A DNA stretch of 64,000 nt from Paraherbaspirillum soli (GTDB lineage: Bacteria; Pseudomonadota; Gammaproteobacteria; Burkholderiales; Burkholderiaceae_D): positions 248,001 to 312,000 of the forward strand of contig NZ_JBHSMT010000008.1 of the NCBI RefSeq assembly GCF_042654985.1, read 5' to 3'. Positions 45,392 to 52,893 of the stretch are shown one piece after another (position 1 is the stretch's first letter; every line of letters starts with the position of its first letter). The notes under the pieces were generated by a model. It did not search any database, was not told where the DNA came from, and saw nothing but the letters and a program-made list of their open reading frames with translations. A program made the position numbers and the translations under genes.

Positions 45392-45808
45392 ATGTCGGAA
45401 ACCCAAGTTGTCGTCGTTAGTCCGGAAGGCGAGCTGTACGCTGGCAAAGCCGGATTCGTATCCTTGCCGGGCATCGCCGGCGAGTTGGGCATCCTGCCCG
45501 GCCATACTCCGCTGCTGACGCGCCTGAAGCCGGGGGCGGTGCATATCAGGCGCACCTCGGGCGAAGACGATTTCATTTATGTCGCCGGCGGCTATGCCGA
45601 AATCCAGCCATTCACGGTGACGATACTGGCCGACACGGCGATTCGCGGCAAAGATCTCGACGAAGCAAAGGCCATGCTGGCCAGGCAGCAAGCCGAAGAG
45701 CGACTGCAAAATATGAAAACGAATATCGACTACGCGGCAGCGCAAGCCGAACTGGCCGAAGCCGCTGCGCAACTGGCAACGCTGGCAAAACTGCGCCGCG
45801 GCAAATAG
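45392..45808 (+). CDS. atpC: F-type ATP synthase epsilon subunit, orphan
   Basis: The 138-residue protein matches AtpC: VVVVSPEGELYAGKAGFVSL, GELGILPGHTPLLTRLKPGA and a C-terminal two-helix hairpin. AGGAAG precedes the ATG. It lies alone after pcp, with no atpD or other ATP synthase gene in the window, which is unusual because atpC normally ends the atp operon. It could be the only copy relocated or a second copy. A terminator follows. Confidence 0.9.
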   Translation: MSETQVVVVSPEGELYAGKAGFVSLPGIAGELGILPGHTPLLTRLKPGAVHIRRTSGEDDFIYVAGGYAEIQPFTVTILADTAIRGKDLDEAKAMLARQQAEERLQNMKTNIDYAAAQAELAEAAAQLATLAKLRRGK

Positions 45809-45852
45809 TTGCGATCTTTACTGTCCAAACGGATCGGACAGCATCACCCAGT

Positions 45853-45886
45853 AAAAAACACCTTGGTTTGCGCCAGGGTGTTTTTT
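45853..45886 (+). terminator. Rho-independent terminator after atpC
   Basis: The stem AACACCTTGG / CCAGGGTGTT (one mismatch) with loop TTTGCG is followed by six T. A run of A precedes it. It isolates atpC from the peptide cluster. Confidence 0.88.
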
Positions 45887-45937
45887 CTTCGTGCACATGC
45901 CACGACTTCGCCAGTCCAGCCTGTCGATTGTTACAGG

Positions 45938-45965
45938 TTGTCGCATGGAAACGGCGACTTACAAT
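45938..45965 (+). promoter_or_regulatory. Candidate sigma-70 promoter of the peptide cluster
   Basis: TTGTCG (45938-45943) and TACAAT (45960-45965) are 16 bases apart. They lie about 130 bases upstream of the precursor start and after the atpC terminator, so a separate transcript for the cluster is likely. Confidence 0.4.
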
Positions 45966-46097
45966 CAGGATTCGGTCTCTGAGAGCGTTGAACGGTAGTA
46001 AGCACAATGCCATGGCGCGCATGGTGCTTAGTGTTCGACGCTGCTGCCCGAAGCGCCATTGGTATTCCAGAGTGATTTTATTAACAGGAGAATGATG

Positions 46098-46544
46098 ATG
46101 AATTCAAAGTTATCTGCTGGTGATGGTGGTTCCGAGGGCAAGCAAGAGTCGACCGAACTTTCCGCTGCGGCGCTCGAAGCGAAACGCAAGACCGTTGAAG
46201 AATTAAAGGCCTTCGAAGCCAGCAAGGCCAAGGCGAACTCTTCGCTGGCGGCTAAATTGGACAGCTTCAAAGCTTCACTCGCCAATAACGAACATAGCGC
46301 TAGCGTGTTGGGCTTGTTGCTGGTGCTGTGTGCCGCTTCGACTCCCAAGCCGGCAGAGGCGCAAGACGCGGCCTTCCAGCCGATTCAAAACGATGGCACG
46401 GAAGCGGTGTCGGTTTTCCTCAAACCGATGCAGCGCGCCGAGCCCGTCCAGGACGAGATCGTGTTCCTCAAGCCAATGCAACGCGCCGCGGTCAGCCAGG
46501 ACGACGTCGTGTTTCTGAAGCCGATGCAGCGCGCCGTCAAATAA
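46098..46544 (+). CDS. Candidate precursor protein with three FLKPMQRA repeats
   Basis: No known family is recognised. The 148-residue protein starts at ATG 46098, seven bases after AGGAG (two ATG codons just upstream are too near). Residues 1-65 are polar, rich in Ala, Lys, Glu and Ser, and probably helical. Residues 68-80 are hydrophobic (SVLGLLLVLCAAS), followed by TPKPAEA-Q with a signal-peptidase-like AEA at 86-88. FLKPMQRA then occurs at 107-114, 123-130 and 139-146, each preceded by QD-x-x in the last two. A degenerate FQPIQ with QD before it is at 93-97. The next genes encode two oxygenase-like proteins and an acetyltransferase. The repeats look like core peptides modified by those enzymes (inference). 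Confidence 0.75.
   Translation: MNSKLSAGDGGSEGKQESTELSAAALEAKRKTVEELKAFEASKAKANSSLAAKLDSFKASLANNEHSASVLGLLLVLCAASTPKPAEAQDAAFQPIQNDGTEAVSVFLKPMQRAEPVQDEIVFLKPMQRAAVSQDDVVFLKPMQRAVK
46416..46535 (+). repeat. Three in-frame 24-base units coding FLKPMQRA, 48-base period
   Basis: The units are 46416-46439, 46464-46487 and 46512-46535. They encode identical peptides but differ at three or four third-codon positions pairwise (for example AAA/AAG for Lys, CCG/CCA for Pro, CTC/CTG for Leu). The 24-base linkers differ in encoded residues except for a QD pair. Confidence 0.95.
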
Positions 46545-46601
46545 AACGAGGCGCTCAGCTGCCTCGCAACTATCCTTTTTTAAGAGATATAAGGCCCCGC
46601 T

Positions 46602-47381
46602 ATGAGTACATCCATAGATACAACGGATTCCGAGGATGCTGTATCGCATCCCGCAATGACGCTCGGGGCCGGTTCCGGGCGGATGCTGGATTTCATTCAG
46701 CAGCTGTCGCTCAATGAACGGGATGCAATGAAGGCCATGCTGGGCGATCAGGTTTCCAGCTTCTTTGACAGTAATAACCGTCTGCGGCGCGACCAGGAAT
46801 CGAGCGTGGAGCAATTTGATTTGCTGGCAGAAACGTTGAGGAATTTGACGCCGCACTCCGACACTATTCCCGCCAATGGGATTGCGTACCGCGGATCTCC
46901 GGCGTGGGTGACGGCAGATTTGTTGCTCAAGCTCCAGGAGGAAGCCCATAGCCGCCGCGATCAGCCGCTGGACCGCATGGATCATTTTCTTGGCTGCGGC
47001 GGACAAGTCGCCGATGCGCTGTCGGTGTCGCCGGAACTTGTAGAGTTCGTGGCCGAGCATGTGGGGCCGGTGTCGCCCACCGGCATTGCCAGCTATCTTT
47101 ACTACGATCAAGCCGGACTGGGCATTCGTCCTCATGTCGACACCGAGGTTTTTTCGGTGAACCTGATACTGATGTTGCGCCATGAATACGAGGCCGGCAG
47201 CGAGCCATCGGCGACGGTTGTATTTCCAGCCCGCAGCGAACCCGAAGCGTATCGGCTGCAGATTGGCGAAGTCATGATCATGCACGGCAGCAGTGTCATT
47301 CACGGCCGTTCATTGGTGCAGCAAGGCGAAGACATTCACCTGCTCACCATCGGCTTCAACCGGATTTTCCCTGGGAATTAG
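46602..47381 (+). CDS. Fe(II)/2-oxoglutarate oxygenase-like protein 1
   Basis: The 259-residue protein has a double-stranded beta-helix pattern in its C-terminal half: SYLYYDQAG, RPHVDTEVFSVNL with H178 and D180, GEVMIMHGSSVIHGRS with H234, then GEDIHLLTIGF. This HxD...H pattern is the iron site of Fe(II)/2-oxoglutarate oxygenases. The Lys/Arg usually found a few residues after the distal His is not in its normal place; R236 or H246 is the nearest. The N-terminal part shares LSxNERDA(M/L)K and YRGxP with the next gene, so they are paralogs. AAGG lies seven bases before the ATG. Its likely substrate is the repeat protein encoded 57 bases upstream (inference). Confidence 0.75.
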   Translation: MSTSIDTTDSEDAVSHPAMTLGAGSGRMLDFIQQLSLNERDAMKAMLGDQVSSFFDSNNRLRRDQESSVEQFDLLAETLRNLTPHSDTIPANGIAYRGSPAWVTADLLLKLQEEAHSRRDQPLDRMDHFLGCGGQVADALSVSPELVEFVAEHVGPVSPTGIASYLYYDQAGLGIRPHVDTEVFSVNLILMLRHEYEAGSEPSATVVFPARSEPEAYRLQIGEVMIMHGSSVIHGRSLVQQGEDIHLLTIGFNRIFPGN

Positions 47382-47385
47382 GCAT

Positions 47386-48156
47386 ATGGATCTGGAGACG
47401 ACTGTCGGTCTGTCCGAGAAGCTACTAGGCTTTGCAGAACAATTGAGTCCGAACGAGCGGGATGCGCTGAAATTCCAGCTATCGGTCGCCAGCGCCAACG
47501 AACTGGAAAACGATTTTGAAATAAGCCACAGCCCGGAGAAGCGCAGCCGCTTCTCCGAGTTTTTGCGCTGTACGCTTGCGATTCAACCTTTCCGGGAGCG
47601 CGTGCCTAAATATGGCATCGTGTACCGCGGGCGTCCGGACTTCATGACCGACGACCTGGTGCAACAGCTGCGTGCCGAGGCACTGAGTTTTCGTCCCCAA
47701 GCCAAGGAAAACTACGAACAGTTCATCGTCACGGTCGATACGCCGGACGACAGCACGGTGTGCGAAAAACTGGCCGCCTCCGACGATCTCTACCGTCTGG
47801 TCACGCAGCACGCCGGTCCCTGCCAGCACAGCTACATCAGCAGCTATATCTACTACGAAGTCGCCGGACAATGCAGCAAGCCGCATGTGGACAATGCGTT
47901 TACGTCGGTCACCGTCATGATAGGACTGCGCAACGACCAGCTCGACCCTGCTGCACCGTCATCGACCAGCATCGTCTACTGGCCGGACAGCCCGCCAATG
48001 GAATATCGTCTGGAACCGGGTGAGCTGGCGATCTTCTTCGGCGTATGCGTACTGCACGGCCGCTCCCCGATTTCTGCGGGAGAGACGGTGCACTCGCTGT
48101 TGCTGAGTTTCCAGCCCAGGATGGACAACGAGATCGGCTCGAATGCAAGCAGTTGA
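47386..48156 (+). CDS. Fe(II)/2-oxoglutarate oxygenase-like protein 2
   Basis: The 256-residue paralog of the preceding gene keeps YGIVYRGRPDFMTDDLVQQL, SSYIYYEVAG, KPHVDN (H167, D169) and LEPGELAIFFGVCVLHGRSP (H224). In related prolyl-hydroxylase-like enzymes this last segment is followed by G-x-R for 2-oxoglutarate binding; here it reads AGETVH. The start is ATG 47386, four bases after the first oxygenase stop. The two proteins share only moderate similarity and may act on different residues or as a pair. Confidence 0.75.
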   Translation: MDLETTVGLSEKLLGFAEQLSPNERDALKFQLSVASANELENDFEISHSPEKRSRFSEFLRCTLAIQPFRERVPKYGIVYRGRPDFMTDDLVQQLRAEALSFRPQAKENYEQFIVTVDTPDDSTVCEKLAASDDLYRLVTQHAGPCQHSYISSYIYYEVAGQCSKPHVDNAFTSVTVMIGLRNDQLDPAAPSSTSIVYWPDSPPMEYRLEPGELAIFFGVCVLHGRSPISAGETVHSLLLSFQPRMDNEIGSNASS

Positions 48157-48706
48157 TGCTGGGCGTGAACTGCTGGCCCAAGACCTGATTCTGCAACCCA
48201 TCCTGCCGTCTCACGCCGCCGCATTGTTTGCCGATCTTCAGGCGCCGGAACTGTACACATTCATCCCGCACTCGGCGCCAGAATCCCGGGAGGCGCTGGA
48301 ACAAAGATACGCTCGCTGGGCCAAGCGCCAATCGGCGGATGGCAGCGAAATCTGGCTGAACTACGCCATTTATCGTCCTACCCACTCAGACTATGTGGGG
48401 ACAGTGCAGGCTACGCTGCACTGTTCCGGCGAGACCTATATCGCCTACGAAGTGTTTCCGCGCCATTGGCGCCAAGGATATGCCCGGGATGCCTGCACGG
48501 CCCTGCTCGCCCACATCTTCGCCAGCTATCCCGTCAACACGGTGTCGGCCCTGCTGGACACGCGCAATGAGGCGTCATGGAAGTTGCTCGAATCGCTTGG
48601 ATTCCACCGAACCGGCGTGATCGAAAATGCTGACGAGTTCAAAGGCGCCGTCAGCGATGAGTACATTTATGAAATCGGGCGGCATGAGTCGGCCGCCAAC
48701 TTCTAA
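48143..48706 (+). CDS. GNAT family N-acetyltransferase in the peptide cluster
   Basis: The 187-residue RimJ/RimL-type acetyltransferase shows YEVFPRHWRQGYARDACTAL (acetyl-CoA region) and DTRNEASWKLLESLGFHRTG. Its ATG overlaps the second oxygenase by 14 bases, so it is translated with the cluster. It could acetylate the modified peptide, a free amine product, or confer self-protection. Which of these applies cannot be read from sequence. Confidence 0.85.
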   Translation: MQAVDAGRELLAQDLILQPILPSHAAALFADLQAPELYTFIPHSAPESREALEQRYARWAKRQSADGSEIWLNYAIYRPTHSDYVGTVQATLHCSGETYIAYEVFPRHWRQGYARDACTALLAHIFASYPVNTVSALLDTRNEASWKLLESLGFHRTGVIENADEFKGAVSDEYIYEIGRHESAANF

Positions 48707-48730
48707 TTTGTCGCATTAACTATTGATTGT

Positions 48731-49717
48731 TCACACCAGCCCAGCGTCATGCGCCTGCTGATCCGCATGGTATGAGCTGCGCACCATCGCCCCCACTGCC
48801 GCGTGCACAAAGCCCATCTTGTAGGCTTCTTCTTCATACATCTTGAAGGTGTCGGGATGGACGTAGCGACGGACCGGCAGGTGATTGCCGCTTGGCATCA
48901 GGTATTGGCCTATGGTCAGCATGTCGACGTCGTGCGCCCGCAGATCGCGCATGACCTGCAGCACTTCTTCATCTGTTTCGCCCAGGCCGACCATGATGCC
49001 GGATTTGGTCGGGGTGTTTGGATGCAGCGCCTTGAAGCGCTTCAGCAGATTCAGCGAATATTCGTAATCGGAACCCGGGCGCGCTTCCTTGTACAGCCGC
49101 GGTGCGGTTTCCAGGTTGTGATTCATCACATCCGGCGGCGCCAGATTGAGAATTTCCAGCGCCCTATCCATGCGGCCGCGGAAGTCCGGGGTCAGGATCT
49201 CGATGCGGGTGGCTGGCGACAGTTCGCGTACCCGGCGGATGCATTCGGCGAAGTGGGCGGCGCCGCCGTCGCGCAAATCATCGCGATCGACGCTGGTGAT
49301 GACCACATAGTTCAATTTCAGCGCGGCGATGGTTTTCGCCAGGTTTTCGGGTTCGTTGACATCCAGTGGGTCCGGCCGGCCATGACCGACGTCGCAAAAC
49401 GGGCAGCGACGGGTGCATTTGTCGCCCATGATCATGAAAGTCGCGGTGCCCTTGCCGAAGCATTCACCGATATTCGGGCAGCTGGCTTCCTCGCAGACGG
49501 TGACCAGGTTGTTGGCGCGCAGAATATCTTTGATTTCGTAAAAACGGGACGATGGCGAAGCCGCCTTGACCCGGATCCAGTCAGGCTTTTTCAGGCGTTC
49601 GATCGGAACGATCTTGATCGGAATCCGCGCTGTCTTGCTGGCGCCTTTTTGCTTCTCGGAAGGATTGTAGGCAGCGGCAGATTCGGCTGGCAGCGGCGGA
49701 GTGATTTCTGTTGTCAT
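48731..49717 (-). CDS. lipA: Lipoyl synthase
   Basis: The 328-residue radical SAM enzyme inserts two sulfurs into octanoyl groups on lipoyl domains. It has the auxiliary cluster motif CEEASCPNIGEC and the radical SAM motif CTRRCPFCDVGHG. The start at 49717 includes an N-terminal extension before the conserved KPDWIRVKA. It lies 28 bases after lipB in the same orientation. Confidence 0.97.
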   Translation of the reverse strand: MTTEITPPLPAESAAAYNPSEKQKGASKTARIPIKIVPIERLKKPDWIRVKAASPSSRFYEIKDILRANNLVTVCEEASCPNIGECFGKGTATFMIMGDKCTRRCPFCDVGHGRPDPLDVNEPENLAKTIAALKLNYVVITSVDRDDLRDGGAAHFAECIRRVRELSPATRIEILTPDFRGRMDRALEILNLAPPDVMNHNLETAPRLYKEARPGSDYEYSLNLLKRFKALHPNTPTKSGIMVGLGETDEEVLQVMRDLRAHDVDMLTIGQYLMPSGNHLPVRRYVHPDTFKMYEEEAYKMGFVHAAVGAMVRSSYHADQQAHDAGLV

Positions 49718-49745
49718 GTTTTAAACGGTTTTCTTTGCTGACGTT

Positions 49746-50411
49746 TCAGCTGAAGCGGTCTATCAATTTGTGAGCAAGCGCCAACTGCACCTCTGAGAGC
49801 GCCACATCAACGCCAAGTGTTTTCATGTCGATGGTCGGCAGGCCTTCGTAGCCGCACGGATTGATCCATGAAAACGGACTCAAATCCATTGCAACATTGA
49901 GCGACACTCCATGGTACGTGCAGCCGCTGGCACGGACTTTCAAGCCAAGCGCTGCGATTTTTGCACCCTGCCAATGACCGCCGGCAACGTAGATCCCGGG
50001 CGCGCCGGGCTTGCGTTCACCGGCCAGATTATACGCCGCCAGCGTGTCGATCACCGCTTGCTCTATGCTCTGCACAAATTCGCGCACGAATAAGCGGGCG
50101 GAGGGACGCTGGCGGCGCAAATCCATCAATAGGTAAATAACCACCTGGCCCGGTCCGTGATAGGTCACTTCGCCGCCGCGATCGGTCTGGACCACGGGAA
50201 TCGCATGCGGCGCCAATACATGACTCGGATCAGCGCCCAGCCCGAGCGTGAAAACCGGCGGATGTTCGACTATCCACAACTGGTCGGCGCTATCGGCAGT
50301 ACGGGCATCGGTAAAAGCGCGCATCGCGTTGAAACTGACGTCATAAGACTCGATGCCGCGCTGGATAATGTGAGGAACTGGCCGAGAAATGTGCTGAGAA
50401 ATGCTGGACAT
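49746..50411 (-). CDS. lipB: Octanoyltransferase
   Basis: The 221-residue enzyme moves octanoate from ACP to lipoyl domains. It has GGEVTYHGPGQVVIYLLMDL, the Lys region GAKIAALGLKVR, and the catalytic Cys in SWINPCGYEG. It precedes lipA in the same orientation as in many proteobacteria. Confidence 0.96.
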   Translation of the reverse strand: MSSISQHISRPVPHIIQRGIESYDVSFNAMRAFTDARTADSADQLWIVEHPPVFTLGLGADPSHVLAPHAIPVVQTDRGGEVTYHGPGQVVIYLLMDLRRQRPSARLFVREFVQSIEQAVIDTLAAYNLAGERKPGAPGIYVAGGHWQGAKIAALGLKVRASGCTYHGVSLNVAMDLSPFSWINPCGYEGLPTIDMKTLGVDVALSEVQLALAHKLIDRFS

Positions 50412-50463
50412 AGCTGGCAGTGTACCGAAAATGCGGGCCGCACGTCAGGCCCGGGAGCAGGAT

Positions 50464-51084
50464 TCAAGCTGCCAATAAGACATCCGGCGCACGCCAAGCC
50501 GGCAGCCGGCTTATCCGCTCTAACCATGCAGCAACGTTCTGCGGCAGCTTCACTTCAGCGGCGTCGGCCCAGAACAAATAGCCGCACAATGAAAAATCGG
50601 CAACGGTCGGACTGTCATCAACGATAAAAGCCCGGCCATCCGCAAGCTCCGCGTCCAGTATCGCGATATCGACATCGAAGCGGCCTTGCAGCCATGCCAC
50701 TGCGCCGGCGTTATAGGCATCCGGTTCAAAACGCCGCGCCCAACGCAATTGGGGCAAGCACATGCCCAGGCGGTTGGCTTCCCAGAACAGCCACTCGCGG
50801 ACGCACGCCATTCGTTCCGGCGTTTCGGCCCCAAAACGGCCGGTATGTTCGGCCAAATGACACAAAATCGCATCCGACTGGACGTAGGGCCTGCCGTTAT
50901 GAAGCAACAACGGCACTTGGCCGAATTTGGCAAGGCTGCGAAACGGTTCCGGCCGTGCGCTGCGCGGCTGATCGATATCGATATGCTGGTAGTCGTGCTC
51001 CACGCCACCGACCGCCAGCATCAATCTGACTTTGTATGCATGGCCCGAATTGACATTGCCATACAGAATAAAATTATCTTGCAC
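50464..51084 (-). CDS. Glutathione S-transferase family protein
   Basis: The 206-residue protein has a thioredoxin-like N-terminal domain (YGNVNSGHAYKVRLML, FGQVPLLLHNGRPYVQSDAI) and an alpha-helical C-terminal domain, the GST layout. A GTG at 51084 has AAGGA six bases upstream and is preferred over the TTG at 51087. It is placed between lipB and a DUF2917 gene. Substrate unknown. Confidence 0.87.
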   Translation of the reverse strand: MQDNFILYGNVNSGHAYKVRLMLAVGGVEHDYQHIDIDQPRSARPEPFRSLAKFGQVPLLLHNGRPYVQSDAILCHLAEHTGRFGAETPERMACVREWLFWEANRLGMCLPQLRWARRFEPDAYNAGAVAWLQGRFDVDIAILDAELADGRAFIVDDSPTVADFSLCGYLFWADAAEVKLPQNVAAWLERISRLPAWRAPDVLLAA

Positions 51085-51116
51085 CAAACTTCCTTGGAAA
51101 AAGACGCAATGTCACC

Positions 51117-51422
51117 TCAACATGCCGCAGCATTGGCCGGCAGATGGCGCCTGGACCCAGCCCGCGCACCCGATGCCAGGCGCGGCGCCAATTGCTGAAT
51201 TTGCAGCACACTGGCAGCCTTGTCGGCCTCGATGACGATATGGCTGTCGGCCGCGACGTTCAGGAATTGACCGGCGGATAACCAGTAATCGTCCGATTGA
51301 CCGGCAACCGTGACCCACACCCGGCCGCTGACGATTTGCAAGGACTGCGCTACCGGCGAGGACACCGACATGACCTGACCGGCGCCGATGGTTAAGGATC
51401 CATTCGTGAATAATGTTCTCAT
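51117..51422 (-). CDS. DUF2917 family protein
   Basis: The 101-residue protein has a single small cupin-like domain (SLQIVSGRVWVTVAGQSDDY, LSAGQFLNVAADSHIVIEA), the mark of DUF2917. The ATG at 51422 has GAGGAG eight bases upstream. It is divergent from a GcvA-like LysR gene starting at 51595; LysR/DUF2917 pairs are common in Burkholderiales, and the LysR probably controls it. Function unknown. Confidence 0.85.
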   Translation of the reverse strand: MRTLFTNGSLTIGAGQVMSVSSPVAQSLQIVSGRVWVTVAGQSDDYWLSAGQFLNVAADSHIVIEADKAASVLQIQQLAPRLASGARAGSRRHLPANAAAC

Positions 51423-51594
51423 AATGTAACTCCTCGAAACTGCTGGTATATTGACCGTCGCATCTCCTTTTAAGGCACATTTCAAACCAGCTGATATAGG
51501 ACGATCTCTGTTGCTGCTAGGACATTCTAGTCAATGCCCGAGCGCAAACAAAACGAGTAATTTTCCTTCGCCTTGCTAATTTTTTTCACATACA

Positions 51595-52521
51595 GTGGCC
51601 GATCTCCGAAAACTTCCGAATCTTTCCGCTTTGCGCGCCTTTGAAGCGGCGGCCCGCCATGGGAGCTTTTCGCGCGCAGCCGATGAGATTCATGTGACGC
51701 CGGGCGCCGTCAGCCATCAAATCCGGGCGCTGGAAGACGATCTGGGAGTGGTGTTGTTCACGCGTCACGGCAAGCGCATTACGATCACCGAGCAGGGCCA
51801 GCGCTTTGCCGACACGATCCGCAGGTCCTTGAATGAGATCGCGGTGGCGGCGGAAGCCTTGAAAATCGACGCCAAACAGAAGCGCCTGACCATTTCAGCA
51901 TTGCCGTCGTTTGCGTCGCGCTGGCTGGCGCCGCGTCTGTGGAAATTTATCGACCTGTATCCCGATACCGAAGTGATCCTGCAATCGAGTAGCCATTTGC
52001 ATGACCTGACGCGTGAATCGATCGATGTCGGCCTGCGCTTTGGCAAAGGCAACTATCCGGGGCTGGTGGTCGAAAAGCTGATGGATGATTTTTACTACCC
52101 GGTCGCCAGTCCGCATTATCGCGACGGCAATTTGCCGCAATCGCCGCAAGATCTGGAGCAGTGCAGCCTGTTACGGATGGATTCGGAAGCTTCTTGGCAG
52201 CCCTGGTTTGAGGCCGCCGGAATCGCGCTGGCGGAGCCCAGCGGCGGATTGCTGATCGAGGATGCCTCGATGCTGCTGCGCTCGGCCTCGGATGGCCTTG
52301 GCATCGCGCTGACCCGGCACACTATCGCGCTGCAGGAAATTGCCTCGGGCGAGCTGGTGCGGCTGTTCGATGTGGTGGCACGCAGCCCGATGTCATATTA
52401 TTTTGCCTGCACCCCGGAGGCGATGGCCAAACCGCAAGTGCAGGCGTTTCATCACTGGCTGCGGCAAGAAGTGAAGCATTTCAAGGTGCTAAGCAATTGG
52501 CCGCAGCCGGCCGGCAATTGA
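51595..52521 (+). CDS. GcvA-like LysR family transcriptional regulator
   Basis: The 308-residue protein begins with the GcvA-type helix-turn-helix LPNLSALRAFEAAARHGSFS and HVTPGAVSHQIRALEDDLG, then FTRHGKRITITEQG. It starts at GTG 51595. It is divergent from DUF2917 and convergent with ybeD. The likely target is the DUF2917-GST pair (inference). Confidence 0.92.
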   Translation: MADLRKLPNLSALRAFEAAARHGSFSRAADEIHVTPGAVSHQIRALEDDLGVVLFTRHGKRITITEQGQRFADTIRRSLNEIAVAAEALKIDAKQKRLTISALPSFASRWLAPRLWKFIDLYPDTEVILQSSSHLHDLTRESIDVGLRFGKGNYPGLVVEKLMDDFYYPVASPHYRDGNLPQSPQDLEQCSLLRMDSEASWQPWFEAAGIALAEPSGGLLIEDASMLLRSASDGLGIALTRHTIALQEIASGELVRLFDVVARSPMSYYFACTPEAMAKPQVQAFHHWLRQEVKHFKVLSNWPQPAGN

Positions 52522-52542
52522 TGCCCCCTGAAATGACACTAG

Positions 52543-52812
52543 CTACAGCACCATCTTGACCATCGGATGCGACGACAGCGCCCGGTACAGATTGTCGAGT
52601 TGCTCACGGTTGATGGCGCGCACGGTGGCGGTCAGGCCGGTGTAATTGCCTTTCGACGACGGCCGTATTTCGAGCTTGTCGATGTGAAAAGTAGGATCGT
52701 GCTGCACCACGACGCCGACTATGGTTTCTGCAAATGCATCGTGCGTCGGCCCCATGATTTTGATGGGAAAGTCGCTGGGATATTCGATCAGGCTGTCGGT
52801 GGCGTGGGTCAT
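52543..52812 (-). CDS. ybeD: DUF493 family protein YbeD
   Basis: The 89-residue protein has the YbeD core YPSDFPIKIMGPTHDAF and ends LYRALSSHPMVKMVL. YbeD has an ACT-like fold and is encoded between dacA and lipB in E. coli. The same neighbours occur here, but GST, DUF2917 and a LysR gene lie between ybeD and lipB. Function unknown. Confidence 0.94.
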   Translation of the reverse strand: MTHATDSLIEYPSDFPIKIMGPTHDAFAETIVGVVVQHDPTFHIDKLEIRPSSKGNYTGLTATVRAINREQLDNLYRALSSHPMVKMVL

Positions 52813-52893
52813 GATAATTACTCTACGGTTGTGAGGCAGGTGGCTAGTTTACTCCTGAAACCGGTCCACCCTGGAAAGGCTGACAAGCCGCCA

